The position numbers and the translations under genes were made by a program. A stretch of DNA of 64,000 bases from Streptomyces sp. NBS 14/10 (GTDB lineage: Bacteria > Actinomycetota > Actinomycetes > Streptomycetales > Streptomycetaceae): NCBI RefSeq assembly GCF_002224125.1, contig NZ_NCSM01000003.1, positions 379,747 through 443,746 of the forward strand. Direction: 5' to 3'. The first letter of the stretch is position 1. The number at the start of each line of letters is the position of its first letter. Below are positions 1-8,389 of this stretch, piece after piece. The notes below the pieces were generated by a model, which saw nothing but the letters and a program-made list of their open reading frames with translations, made no database searches and was not told the origin of the DNA.

Positions 1-945
1 CAGCAGCAGCGCGCCGCGCTGCTGCGCCGGCTGCGGGAGGCCGAGTTGCCGCTGGTCGATGCGACGGCCGTGCTGGACGGGCCGTACGAGGAGGCCCGCG
101 AGGTGCTGCGGGCTCAGCTGGGCCGGACGAGGGAGTCGGCCGCGGCGGCCCGCGCCGCGCTCGAGGAGATCCTGCGCGCGCTGCCCGGGGGAACCCGCCG
201 CGCCGAGGTCCTCGTCGGCGGGGCCGAGCTGGCGGGCGCGGTGCGGCAGGTGGGCTCGGCGGTGGCGGCGGGCGCGGCCCGGGAGGAGTTCCCGGTGCTC
301 GGCCGCGTACTGGTCGAGATCGACGGCGAGGAGTTCCGGCTGGTGGCCACGGACCGCTACCGGCTGGCCGTACGGGCGCTCCGGCCGCTGTCGATCGGGG
401 GCGAGCCGTGCGAACTGCTGCTGGACATCGGCGAGTTGACGGAGACGGCGGCCTGGGCCCGGCGGCTGCCCGAGGTCACCGTCGAGGTCGAGGGGCGGCA
501 GGCCCGCGTACGGGGCGGCGGCGAGTGCCGGGAGCTGGCGGGCTCCGACGAGGTGTTTCCCGCGTACCGGATGGTGCTGGACGACCTCGGGGCCGCCCGG
601 CACCGCGTGATCGCCGACCGGGCCGGGCTGCGGCGGGCCGTCGCGGACCGCCTGGACACCGGCCACCGGGCGATCACCCTCACCACCGCCGGGGACGACC
701 TCCTGATCTCGCCAGAGGAACCCGGGGAACCCGGCGCGACCGCGCTGCGCGCGATCTGCACGGGGCCGCCGCTGCGGATCGCCTTCGACCCCGGCGTCCT
801 GCTGCCGGCGCTCGACGCGAGCGTCGGGCCCGATGTGCTGCTGGAGATCGCGTCCGAGGCCCGGCCCGTCGTCGTCCGCTCCGCCGACCAGGGGAGCTTC
901 ACCACCCTGGTCATGCCGGTCCGCGGCACGACCGCCACCACCTAG
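1..945 (+). CDS. MerR-type regulator fused to a DNA clamp (DnaN)-like domain, 5' truncated
   Basis: The reading frame is open from the first base, so the start lies upstream of the window. The first visible ~60 residues form an Arg/Glu/Ala-rich helical stretch like the dimerisation coil that follows a MerR winged helix; the DNA-binding part is not visible, so the MerR assignment is inferred. From about residue 75 the sequence resembles domain 1 of the DNA polymerase III beta clamp: a short helix (ELAGAVRQV), then PVLGRVLVEIDGEEFRLVATD followed by RYRLAV. A second clamp-like unit begins near HRVIADRAGLRRAV and the protein ends with LVMPVR, which resembles the clamp's end. I recall Streptomyces proteins with a MerR head and a beta-clamp-like tail, where the tail may be a ligand-binding or oligomerisation module rather than a replication clamp. 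The next gene starts 10 bases downstream, so the two are probably cotranscribed. Confidence 0.65.
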   Translation, partial: QQQRAALLRRLREAELPLVDATAVLDGPYEEAREVLRAQLGRTRESAAAARAALEEILRALPGGTRRAEVLVGGAELAGAVRQVGSAVAAGAAREEFPVLGRVLVEIDGEEFRLVATDRYRLAVRALRPLSIGGEPCELLLDIGELTETAAWARRLPEVTVEVEGRQARVRGGGECRELAGSDEVFPAYRMVLDDLGAARHRVIADRAGLRRAVADRLDTGHRAITLTTAGDDLLISPEEPGEPGATALRAICTGPPLRIAFDPGVLLPALDASVGPDVLLEIASEARPVVVRSADQGSFTTLVMPVRGTTATT

Positions 946-955
946 AAAGGGCCGA

Positions 956-1408
956 ATGACCGTGGATCCCGAGAACCCCGTCGTCCGGCTGTGCGTCCAG
1001 GGCATGACCGCCGAGGCCGAAGGCAGGAACGAGGACGCCCGCGCCCTGTTCCAGCGGGCCTGGGACACCGCTGCCGACGACTACGAGGCCTGCGTGGCAG
1101 CTCACTATCTCGCCCGGCACCAGCCGGACCCTCAGGGGACGCTGCGCTGGAACCAGGAGTGTCTGGACCGGGCCGACGCGGTGGGCGACGACCGCGTCCG
1201 AGGCTTCCACGCCTCCCTGCATCTGAACATGTTCACGGCGTACCGGGCGCTCGGCGAGCCCGGCAAGGCCCGCGAACACCTCGCGCTGGCCGCCGCCCGC
1301 GTCGGCGACGTGCCGGAAGGTCCGTACGGCGACGGGATCCGCTCCGCCGTCGCGGAGGCGCTGCGCGCGGCCCGGGCATCGTCCGGACTCCGACCGGCCA
1401 CGACATAA
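956..1408 (+). CDS. small tetratricopeptide-repeat-like protein
   Basis: A 150-residue soluble, helical protein. Residues about 10-35 (CVQGMTAEAEGRNEDARALF) and later helices (ACVAAHYLARHQ, FHASLHLNMFTAYRALGEPGKAREHL) have the small/large residue spacing of tetratricopeptide repeats, which usually act as protein-binding scaffolds. The ATG at 956 was chosen because an AGAAAGGG ribosome site lies about 5 bases upstream and because the gene then follows the regulator with a 10-base gap. An upstream in-frame start would overlap the regulator in another frame and is unlikely. No catalytic motif or membrane segment is visible, and the partner is unknown. Confidence 0.6.
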   Translation: MTVDPENPVVRLCVQGMTAEAEGRNEDARALFQRAWDTAADDYEACVAAHYLARHQPDPQGTLRWNQECLDRADAVGDDRVRGFHASLHLNMFTAYRALGEPGKAREHLALAAARVGDVPEGPYGDGIRSAVAEALRAARASSGLRPATT

Positions 1409-1438
1409 CCACTGGACCGACCCGGCCACAGCTGCAAA

Positions 1439-1467
1439 TATATTCGCTATGCAGAATAGTCATGCAT
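1439..1467 (+). promoter_or_regulatory. candidate leaderless promoter and ArgR operator over the argJ-like start
   Basis: An AT-rich island sits in very GC-rich DNA. TATATT (1439-1444) ends four bases before the ATG at 1449, the spacing of a -10 element for a leaderless transcript, and no ribosome site is visible. TATGCA (1448-1453) and CATGCAT (1461-1467) resemble the half-sites of Streptomyces ARG boxes (CATGCAT next to TTGCATA in argC). ArgR bound here would cover the start of transcription and translation. Confidence 0.5.
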
Positions 1468-2636
1468 CATTGCTGGCGGCCTGGCCACTCGGCTTCCACG
1501 CCTACACCGGCCACGGCGGCATCCGCGACAGCGGCGACGACATCTCGATCATCGCCTCGGACCGGCCCGCCGTCAGCGCCGCGATGTTCACCCTCAGCCG
1601 CTTCGCGGGCCCGGCCGTGGTGCTCAGCCGGCGGCATGCCGCTGGACGGCGGCTGCGGGCGGTGGTCACGCTGGCCCAGAACGCCAATGTGGCCACCGGC
1701 AAGGAAGGGGAGCGGAACGCCGCCGAGGTGGTCGGGCGCGTGGCGGGGATTCTGGGGGTCGCCGAGAGCGAGGTGCTCATCGGCTCCACCGGGGTGATCG
1801 GGCGCCCGTTGCCGATGGACGCCATCCGTACGCATCTGGACCAGCCGCATCTCGCCCAGGGCGCCGCCGTCTTCGACGCCGGGACCGAACGGGTGGCCCG
1901 GGCGATGATGACCACCGACACCCGGCCCAAGATCAGTGCGCGCTCGGTCGGGGCTGCCCGGATCGTCGGCGTCGCCAAGGGCGTCGGGATGCTGGAGCCC
2001 AATATGGCCACCATGCTGGCCTATCTCTTCACCGACGCGACCATCGCGCCCGATGCGCTGGACGCCGCGCTGCGCGGGGCGGTGGACCGCAGCTTCAACT
2101 GTCTGAGCATCGACACCGACACCTCGACCTCCGACACGGTGTCCGTACTCGCCAACGGCGCGGCGGGGCCGGTCGACCAGGTCGAGTTCGCCGCCGCGCT
2201 CGCCGAGGTGTGCCTGGATCTGACCCTGCAGATGGCCATGGACGGGGAGGGCGCGACCAAGCTGCTGCGCGTCACCGTCGACGGGGCGGGGGACCGCGCA
2301 CAGGCCAAGCGGGTGGCGAAGAGCGTGGTGAACTCGCCGCTGGTCAAGACGGCCGTGCACGGGGCGGACCCCAACTGGGGGCGGGTCCTGATGGCCATCG
2401 GCAAGAACACCGACGACACCGATATCGAACCGGCCAAGGTGAGCGTGCGCTTCGGCGGCATCGAGGTCTACCCCGAGGAGCCCGAGGCGGACACCCTCGA
2501 CCGGCTCACCGAACTCATGCGGCGCAGCGAGGTCGACATCTCGGTCTCCCTGGGCCTCGGCGAGGCCGCCGCCACCGTCTACGGCTGCGATCTGTCGGCG
2601 GGCTACGTACGCGTCAACGCCGACTACACCTCCTGA
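1449..2636 (+). CDS. glutamate N-acetyltransferase/ornithine acetyltransferase, OAT2-like ArgJ paralogue
   Basis: ArgJ family (395 residues, normal length). These Ntn-hydrolase-fold enzymes move an acetyl group between N-acetylornithine and glutamate in the cyclic arginine pathway. The autocleavage/nucleophile motif is intact: KGVGMLEPNMATMLAY near residues 178-193, with the Thr after Ala as the new N-terminus of the beta chain. Other signatures are MTTDTRPK, SIDTDTSTSD, VNSPLVKTAVHGADPNWGR and a YGCDL...YVRVNADYTS tail. The wording is closer to OAT2 (Orf6) of the Streptomyces clavuligerus clavulanic acid cluster than to canonical ArgJ. Ordinary argJ lies in argCJBD, and none of those genes is adjacent, so this is probably a second copy. 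The alternative is that it is the strain's only ArgJ. The start is supported by homologue length; there is no clear ribosome site. Confidence 0.85.
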   Translation: MQNSHASLLAAWPLGFHAYTGHGGIRDSGDDISIIASDRPAVSAAMFTLSRFAGPAVVLSRRHAAGRRLRAVVTLAQNANVATGKEGERNAAEVVGRVAGILGVAESEVLIGSTGVIGRPLPMDAIRTHLDQPHLAQGAAVFDAGTERVARAMMTTDTRPKISARSVGAARIVGVAKGVGMLEPNMATMLAYLFTDATIAPDALDAALRGAVDRSFNCLSIDTDTSTSDTVSVLANGAAGPVDQVEFAAALAEVCLDLTLQMAMDGEGATKLLRVTVDGAGDRAQAKRVAKSVVNSPLVKTAVHGADPNWGRVLMAIGKNTDDTDIEPAKVSVRFGGIEVYPEEPEADTLDRLTELMRRSEVDISVSLGLGEAAATVYGCDLSAGYVRVNADYTS

Positions 2637-2662
2637 CACGAGGCTTCGCAGCCCCAAAGCGG

Positions 2663-2699
2663 CCGGCCCGGCGCGCTCGCTTCGAGCGCGCCGGGCCGG
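2663..2699. terminator. hairpin terminator between convergent genes
   Basis: A perfect 17-base inverted repeat (2663-2679 and 2683-2699) with a 3-base CTT loop, 26 bases after the argJ-like stop and 46 bases before the end of the convergent ABC permease gene. It can serve both strands. There is no U-tract, as is usual in Streptomyces. Confidence 0.85.
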
Positions 2700-2744
2700 G
2701 CTCCGCTGCCCCTCACCCCCACGAAGGGGCAGTGGCCTGGGGAC

Positions 2745-5324
2745 CTACTCCGTGGCTATGGCGTTCAGCACGTTCATCCGGCCCGCCCGGAAGGCCGGGA
2801 GGAGGGCGGCGACCAGGCCCACCACGGCCGAGCCGATGAAGACCGTGATGATCGTCGGCCACGGGATCTCAAGGGTCTTCAGGCCCTCGAGCGCCAGCAG
2901 CTTCTGCGCCGTCGCACCCCAGCCCATGCCGAGGCCGAGGCCGAGCAGGGCGCCGAACAGCGCGATCACGACCGACTCCAGGCGGATCATGCGACGCAGC
3001 TGACGGCGCGACAGGCCGATGGCGCGCATCAGGCCGATCTCCCGGGTCCGCTCGACGACCGACAGCGCCAGGGTGTTCACCACGCCAAGGACGGCGACGA
3101 TGATGGCGAGCGCCAGCAGACCGTAGACCAGGTTGAGCAGCTGCCCGATCTGATCCTTCATCATCTTCTTGTAGTCGGTCTGGTCCCGGACCTTGACGGA
3201 CGGGTATTCGTCCAGCTGGGCCTTGAGGGAGGCGTAGGCCGCCTTCTCCTGGCCGTCCTTGGCGGCCGCGAGCATCATCGCGTTCACCGGCATCTCATCG
3301 GCCGGGATATAGCGCTCGGCGGTGGTGATGTTCAGGTACTTGGCGCCCTTGTTGAGCGAGGTGTCGTCCGAGGTGATGGCGGCGACCTTGAGCTTGGCCG
3401 GGGTCTTGCCGCCCACGAAGGTGACGGTGAGAGTGTCGCCCTTCTTCACCTTGTGGTCCTTGGCGAAGTTCTCGGACACCGAGATGGCGTCCATGCCGTA
3501 GGCGTCGGCGAGCGAGCCGTCGACGACGGGGGTGCGCAGATCGTCCGCGAACTTCGGGTCGGCGGCGACCAGGTTGTCGGTGCTGGTCTTGCCGTCGGGC
3601 GTGGTGATCTTGGTGTCGTTGAGGTTCTTGACGTCGGTGACGTGGTCCAGGCCCTTCGCCGCGTGCACCGCCTTCACGACGTCCCCGGTGATCGGCTTGC
3701 CGCCGTCCGACTGGACGATGAAGTCCGCGCCGACCGACTTGTCGAGCTCATCGCTGGCCGAGGCGACCATCGAGGAACCGACCACCGACAGACAGGCGAC
3801 CAGCGCGAGGCCGATCATCAGCGCGGCGCCGGTGGCGCCGGTACGCCGGGGGTTGCGCAGCGCGTTCCGCTCGGCCATCCGGCCGACCGGGCCGAAGATC
3901 CGCAGGATGACGGCGGCCAGCACCCGGACCACCAGGCCGGCCAGCAGCGGGCCGATGACGATGAAGCCGATCAGGGTCAGCAGCACGCCCAGGCCCAGGA
4001 GCATCGCCCCATCGGTCGCCTTGTCCGCGTTCGCCGCCGCGACCAGGGCCGCCACGCCCGCGCCCGTGAGCAGCGCACCGATCGCGGCCCGGATCCGGCC
4101 GGCCTTGGCGTCCGCCGGGGTGCCCGCGTCCCGCAGGGCCGCCATCGGGGAGATCTTCCCGGCGCGGCGGGCGGGGATGTACGCGGCGATCACGGTGACG
4201 ACGATGCCGATGGTGAGGCCGATGATGGGCGTGGCGGGCTTGACCGTCAGCTGGTCGGTGCTGATGTTCAGGCCCTGGCTGCCCATGAACTTCATCAGTC
4301 CGACGGCGAGGCCGATACCGCCGAGGACGCCGAGCACCGAGCCGACGACGCCGAGCAGCAGCGCCTCGATCAGCACCGAGCGGTTGACCTGCTTGCGGCT
4401 GGAGCCGATGGCCCGCATCAGGCCGATCTCGCGGGTGCGCTGGGCGACCAGCATCGAGAAGGTGTTGACGATGAGGAAGATGCCGACCAGCACGGCGATC
4501 CCGGCGAAGCCGAGCATCGCGTACTTCATGATGTCGAGGAACGAGCCGATGTCGTCCTTGCCCTCCTCGGCGGACTCGTCCTTCGTCTGCACCTTGTAGC
4601 CGTCGCCGATGGCCGCGACCACGTTCTTCTTCAACTGGTCGTTGCTGATGCCGGTCTTGGCGGTCAGCGCGAAGCTGGTGTACGCGTCGGGGCGGCCGAG
4701 CAGCTTGCTCTGCGCGGTGGCGGTGTCCGTGTAGACGATGGTGGCGCCGGGGTTGGTCACCTTGAAGGTCGTCAGGCCGACGATCTTGGCGCGGAACTCG
4801 CCGGGCACGGCGATGAGCCGCAGCTCGTCACCGATCTTCAGGTGCTTGTTCTTGGCCGTGTCGGCGTCGAGCATCACCTCGGTGGGGCCGCGCGGCTCAT
4901 GGCCGGAGGTGAGGTCCACCGCCAGCAGCTCGGTCGGGTCCCAGTTGGTGGCGACGGTCGGGGCGCCGGACTTCGGGCCGATGTCGTCGTTGTTCTTGTC
5001 GACGACGGTGACGGTCTCGGTGCTGATCTCACCGACCGCCGCCTTGACGCCCTGGACCTTCTTCAGCTCGGCGAGCCGCGTCCCGGGCACCGTCTCGATC
5101 TTGCCGGTCTGGGGGCCGTTGTTGCTGCCGCCCTCCTCCTTCGGCTTGACCGAGACATCGGAGCTGGTGCTCGAGAAGAGCTGGTCGAAGGTGGCGTTGG
5201 TGGTGTCGGTGAAGACGAGCGTGCCGCAGACGAAGGCCACCGACAGCAGGACGGCGATGGCCGACAGCGCCATGCGTCCCTTGTGCGCGAAGAAATTGCG
5301 CATCGAGGTCTTGAGGACGGTCAT
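2745..5324 (-). CDS. ABC transporter permease, MacB/FtsX type
   Basis: An 859-residue membrane protein made of two similar halves. Each has an N-terminal membrane helix (here FFAHKGRMALSAIAVLLSVAF), a long extracytoplasmic MacB-type periplasmic core domain, and a FtsX-like core with the signature REIGLMRAIG seen twice (VAQRTREIGLMRAIGSSRKQ and VVERTREIGLMRAIGLSRRQ). It ends in a final helix pair and AGRMNVLNAIATE. Such permeases work as mechanotransmission machines or exporters of peptides, lipids or antibiotics; no substrate can be read from the sequence. The ATG overlaps the stop of the upstream ATPase gene by four bases (ATGA), so translation is probably coupled and the pair forms one transporter. 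Confidence 0.92.
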   Translation of the reverse strand: MTVLKTSMRNFFAHKGRMALSAIAVLLSVAFVCGTLVFTDTTNATFDQLFSSTSSDVSVKPKEEGGSNNGPQTGKIETVPGTRLAELKKVQGVKAAVGEISTETVTVVDKNNDDIGPKSGAPTVATNWDPTELLAVDLTSGHEPRGPTEVMLDADTAKNKHLKIGDELRLIAVPGEFRAKIVGLTTFKVTNPGATIVYTDTATAQSKLLGRPDAYTSFALTAKTGISNDQLKKNVVAAIGDGYKVQTKDESAEEGKDDIGSFLDIMKYAMLGFAGIAVLVGIFLIVNTFSMLVAQRTREIGLMRAIGSSRKQVNRSVLIEALLLGVVGSVLGVLGGIGLAVGLMKFMGSQGLNISTDQLTVKPATPIIGLTIGIVVTVIAAYIPARRAGKISPMAALRDAGTPADAKAGRIRAAIGALLTGAGVAALVAAANADKATDGAMLLGLGVLLTLIGFIVIGPLLAGLVVRVLAAVILRIFGPVGRMAERNALRNPRRTGATGAALMIGLALVACLSVVGSSMVASASDELDKSVGADFIVQSDGGKPITGDVVKAVHAAKGLDHVTDVKNLNDTKITTPDGKTSTDNLVAADPKFADDLRTPVVDGSLADAYGMDAISVSENFAKDHKVKKGDTLTVTFVGGKTPAKLKVAAITSDDTSLNKGAKYLNITTAERYIPADEMPVNAMMLAAAKDGQEKAAYASLKAQLDEYPSVKVRDQTDYKKMMKDQIGQLLNLVYGLLALAIIVAVLGVVNTLALSVVERTREIGLMRAIGLSRRQLRRMIRLESVVIALFGALLGLGLGMGWGATAQKLLALEGLKTLEIPWPTIITVFIGSAVVGLVAALLPAFRAGRMNVLNAIATE

Positions 5325-6109
5325 GACACCCGCCCGCGCGCGTCGAAGCTCTTCATCCGCTCCAGCACCAGCTCGGCGGTGGGGTTGTACATCTCGTCGA
5401 CGATCCGGCCGTCGGCCAGATACAGCACCCGGTTGGCGTACGCGGCGGCGACCGGGTCATGGGTGACCATCACGATGGTCTGGCCCAGCTCGTCCACCGA
5501 GCGCCGCAGGAAGCTCAGCACCTCGGCGCCGGCCCGGGAGTCCAGGTTTCCGGTGGGCTCGTCACCGAAGATGATCTCGGGGCGGGCGGCGAGGGCGCGG
5601 GCCACGGCGACGCGCTGCTGCTGACCGCCGGAGAGCTGGTTCGGCCGGTGCTTGAGCCGCTCGGCGAGCCCCACCGTCTCCACCACCCGGTCCAGCCAGG
5701 CGCGGTCCGGCTTACGGCCCGCGATGTCCATGGGCAGCGTGATGTTCTCGATCGCGTTGAGCGTGGGGAGGAGGTTGAACGCCTGGAAGATAAAGCCGAT
5801 CCGGTCGCGGCGCAGCTGGGTGAGCTTCTTGTCCTTGAGCCCCGTGATCTCCGTCTCGTCGATGAAGATCTGACCGGAGGTCACGGTGTCGAGGCCGGCG
5901 AGGCAGTGCATGAGGGTCGACTTGCCGGAGCCCGACGGGCCCATGATCGCGGTGAACTGCCCGCGAGCTATGTCGACGTCCACATGGTCCAGCGCGACCA
6001 CACGGGTCTCGCCGGAGCCGTACGCCTTGACGACCTGGCGCGCGCGGGCGGCAACAGCCGTATGTCCTCCACTGCCCCCGGTCTTGGGAATCGATACAGC
6101 GGTTGTCAC
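5321..6109 (-). CDS. ABC transporter ATP-binding protein, MacB/LolD type
   Basis: A 262-residue cytoplasmic ATPase. Walker A GPSGSGKST (about residue 56), Q-loop in FIFQAFNLLPTLNA, signature LSGGQQQRVA, Walker B IIFGDEPTGNLD and switch His in MVTHDPVAA are all intact. The phrase GPSGSGKSTLMHCLAGLD is typical of the MacB/LolD group that pairs with FtsX-like permeases. The GTG at 6109 was chosen because GGAGAG lies about 4 bases upstream. The gene is the first of a two-gene minus-strand operon with the permease. It is divergent from the MFS exporter, with 443 bases between them. Confidence 0.94.
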   Translation of the reverse strand: MTTAVSIPKTGGSGGHTAVAARARQVVKAYGSGETRVVALDHVDVDIARGQFTAIMGPSGSGKSTLMHCLAGLDTVTSGQIFIDETEITGLKDKKLTQLRRDRIGFIFQAFNLLPTLNAIENITLPMDIAGRKPDRAWLDRVVETVGLAERLKHRPNQLSGGQQQRVAVARALAARPEIIFGDEPTGNLDSRAGAEVLSFLRRSVDELGQTIVMVTHDPVAAAYANRVLYLADGRIVDEMYNPTAELVLERMKSFDARGRVS

Positions 6110-6552
6110 GGTGACTCTCCTATGTCGTCTTCTGCTTCTACTGCGCGTCGTGCCGCGAGCCGGGGTCCTCCGCCCGCGTACCTCAAGGGTGATCCAGACG
6201 TGGGGGGTGTCGCGATGGTGCCTGGCTCCGTATCGATGGGGGTGCTAGCCCTACCCTCTCGGTCAGGTCGGCCATAGTTACCCTAGAAGCGCCGCAGGTC
6301 GCCTTCCTCCTCCGCCAGTACGAACCCTGGGTAGGAGGAACGGGTGGATGACCCCTAAGGGGAATGAGACCTCAGGCGTACTCCGTCTCGGGGTCCAGAC
6401 TGCGCCCTGACGTTACGGAAGGATCAAGTCCGCTGTTCCAGGGGGCGGACGCCCGCTTCCCTTCCCCCGATCCCACATGGAATCGTGGGTATTACAACGG
6501 ACTTGGCGACCGAGCCCCGGACCCGGCTCGGCCGGCGGAGGGAGCGCATACG
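6110..6552. promoter_or_regulatory. divergent intergenic region upstream of ABC exporter and MFS genes
   Basis: 443 bases without a convincing gene. It should hold both divergent promoters. Visible elements are a CCCC-TAA-GGGG palindrome at 6352-6362, the possible minus-strand -10 boxes TAGGGT and TAGGGC between 6245 and 6290, and TATTAC at 6489-6494 on the plus strand. I cannot assign a -35 box to any of them with confidence. An in-frame upstream extension of the MFS gene (from 6364) reads through Pro/Gly-rich sequence with no family resemblance and was not accepted. Confidence 0.35.
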
Positions 6553-8208
6553 GTGAGCGGCACCGCACGGAGGCGGACGGACGCGGACACCGGACCACCC
6601 ACCCCAGAGACGGCCCTCTCACCCCCGATCCGCCGCCGCCCCGTCGCCGCCGCGCTGATGCTCGGCATGGCGCTCGCCGCGCTCGACTCCACCGTCATCT
6701 CCACCGCGATCCCCCAGATCGTGGGCGACCTCGGCGGTTTCTCCGTCTTCTCCTGGCTGTTCTCCGGCTATCTGCTCGCCGTCACGGTCAGCCTGCCGGT
6801 CTACGGCAAGATCTCTGACACCTTCGGCCGCAAGCCCGTCCTGCTCTTCGGGATCGTGCTCTTCCTGGTGGGCTCGCTGCTGTGCGCGGGCGCCTGGAAC
6901 ATGGGCTCCCTCATCGCCTTCCGCGTCGTCCAGGGCCTCGGCGGCGGCGCGCTGCAGGGGACCGTACAGGTCATCGCCGCCGACCTCTACCCGCTCGAGG
7001 AGCGCCCCAAGATCCAGGCCAGGCTCTCCTCCGTATGGGCCCTGTCCGCCGTGGCGGGCCCGGTCATCGGCGGTCTGCTCGCCGGCTACACCGACTGGCG
7101 CTGGATCTTCCTGATCAACCTGCCGGTCGGCGCCGTGGCGCTGCTGCTGATCGTCCGCCATCTGCACGAGCCGAACCGGGACGGGGCACGCGGCCCCGGC
7201 GTGGACTGGGCGGGCGCGCTCGCGATCTTCGCGACCGGCGGACTGCTGCTGACCGCCCTCGTACAGGGCGGAGTGGCCTGGGCCTGGCTGTCCGCGCCCT
7301 CGCTCGCACTGCTCGCGGGCAGCGCGGCATGCGCGGCCGCGACCGTGTTCATCGAGCGCCGCGCCGCCGAACCGATCATTCCGGGCTGGGTCTGGCGCCG
7401 CCGTACGATCTCGGCCGTCAATCTCGCGCTCGGCGCGCTGGGCCTGCTGATGATCGCTCCCACGGTCTTCCTGCCCACCTACGGCCAGTCGGTCCTGGGG
7501 CTCGGCCCGATCGCGGCCGGATTCGTGCTGTCGGCCATGACGCTCAGCTGGCCGATATCGGCCGCGCTGAGCAGCCGCGTCTACAACCGGATCGGCTTCC
7601 GGCGCTGTGCCATCACCGGTATCGCGTGCGCCGCACTGGTCCTGCTCGCCTTCCCGCTGCTCCCCTACCCCGGCGCGGACCCGGACGCGGCCTGGCAGCC
7701 CGCGCTGATCATGCTGGCGCTCGGCGCGGCCCTCGGCCTCTTCCAGCTACCGCTGATCATCTGGGTCCAGTCCTCCGTCCGCTGGGCCGAACGCGGCACC
7801 GCGACCGCCTCGATCCTCTTCTGCCGGCTGGTCGGCCAGTGCGTGGGAGCGGCGGTCTTCGGCGCCGTCGCCAACGCCACCCTGGCCGACCGCCTCGACG
7901 AGGCGCCCCCCGCCATCCGCACCGGTCTGCCCGACGACCTCGACGGGGTCTCCCGCGCGCTGGAGCACCCCGCCACGCTCACCGACCAGGCCGCCGACTA
8001 CCTGCGGCGCGCGGTCGACACCGCCGTCGACCACGTCTACGTCGGCTCGGCGGGCGCCGCCGTACTGGCCCTGCTGGCGCTGCTGTTCCTCGCCCCGCGC
8101 CGCACGGCCACCGGGCCGGACGGGAAGCTGGGCGCGGCGGGTGCCGGAGGCACCGAAGGCCGGGACGGTACGGAAGGCGCCGACGAGCAGGCGCAAACGG
8201 CCGGGTAG
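6553..8208 (+). CDS. MFS multidrug exporter, DHA2 (14-TM) family
   Basis: A 551-residue proton-driven antiporter of the EmrB/QacA type. A hydrophobic first helix contains MALAALDSTVISTAIPQIVGDL, the hallmark DHA2 motif D1. Motif A follows as GKISDTFGRKPVLLFG, motif B as RVVQGLGGGALQG, and motif C-like ALSAVAGPVIGGLL. About 14 hydrophobic segments are visible and the end is a polar Gly/Asp-rich tail. The GTG at 6553 was chosen because GGAGGGAG lies about 8 bases upstream and because it leaves a short 30-residue cytoplasmic leader before helix 1. The substrate is unknown; the divergent ABC exporter suggests an efflux locus, but no adjacent TetR or MarR regulator is present. Confidence 0.88.
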   Translation: MSGTARRRTDADTGPPTPETALSPPIRRRPVAAALMLGMALAALDSTVISTAIPQIVGDLGGFSVFSWLFSGYLLAVTVSLPVYGKISDTFGRKPVLLFGIVLFLVGSLLCAGAWNMGSLIAFRVVQGLGGGALQGTVQVIAADLYPLEERPKIQARLSSVWALSAVAGPVIGGLLAGYTDWRWIFLINLPVGAVALLLIVRHLHEPNRDGARGPGVDWAGALAIFATGGLLLTALVQGGVAWAWLSAPSLALLAGSAACAAATVFIERRAAEPIIPGWVWRRRTISAVNLALGALGLLMIAPTVFLPTYGQSVLGLGPIAAGFVLSAMTLSWPISAALSSRVYNRIGFRRCAITGIACAALVLLAFPLLPYPGADPDAAWQPALIMLALGAALGLFQLPLIIWVQSSVRWAERGTATASILFCRLVGQCVGAAVFGAVANATLADRLDEAPPAIRTGLPDDLDGVSRALEHPATLTDQAADYLRRAVDTAVDHVYVGSAGAAVLALLALLFLAPRRTATGPDGKLGAAGAGGTEGRDGTEGADEQAQTAG

Positions 8209-8389
8209 CGGGGCGGCGGAACAGCGGGCTGGCGGGCTCCCGGCCGAGCCGGGGCCGGCCGACGCGAATCCGGCCGGGGCAAGGCCTGTCGGCGCGAAGC
8301 CGGCCGGTTCCCCGCCGCGGCCGCAGGCCAGTCGGGCCGCAGCCAGTCGGCGCGGAGCCGACCGGGCCGCAGCCAGCCCGGGGAGTCGG

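Noticed and set aside
3453-5624. A 720-residue open frame on the plus strand, antisense to the ABC permease
   Set aside because: It is a by-product of high GC content: Arg/Gly/Ala-rich, no domain resemblance, and it opposes a gene with clear FtsX motifs.
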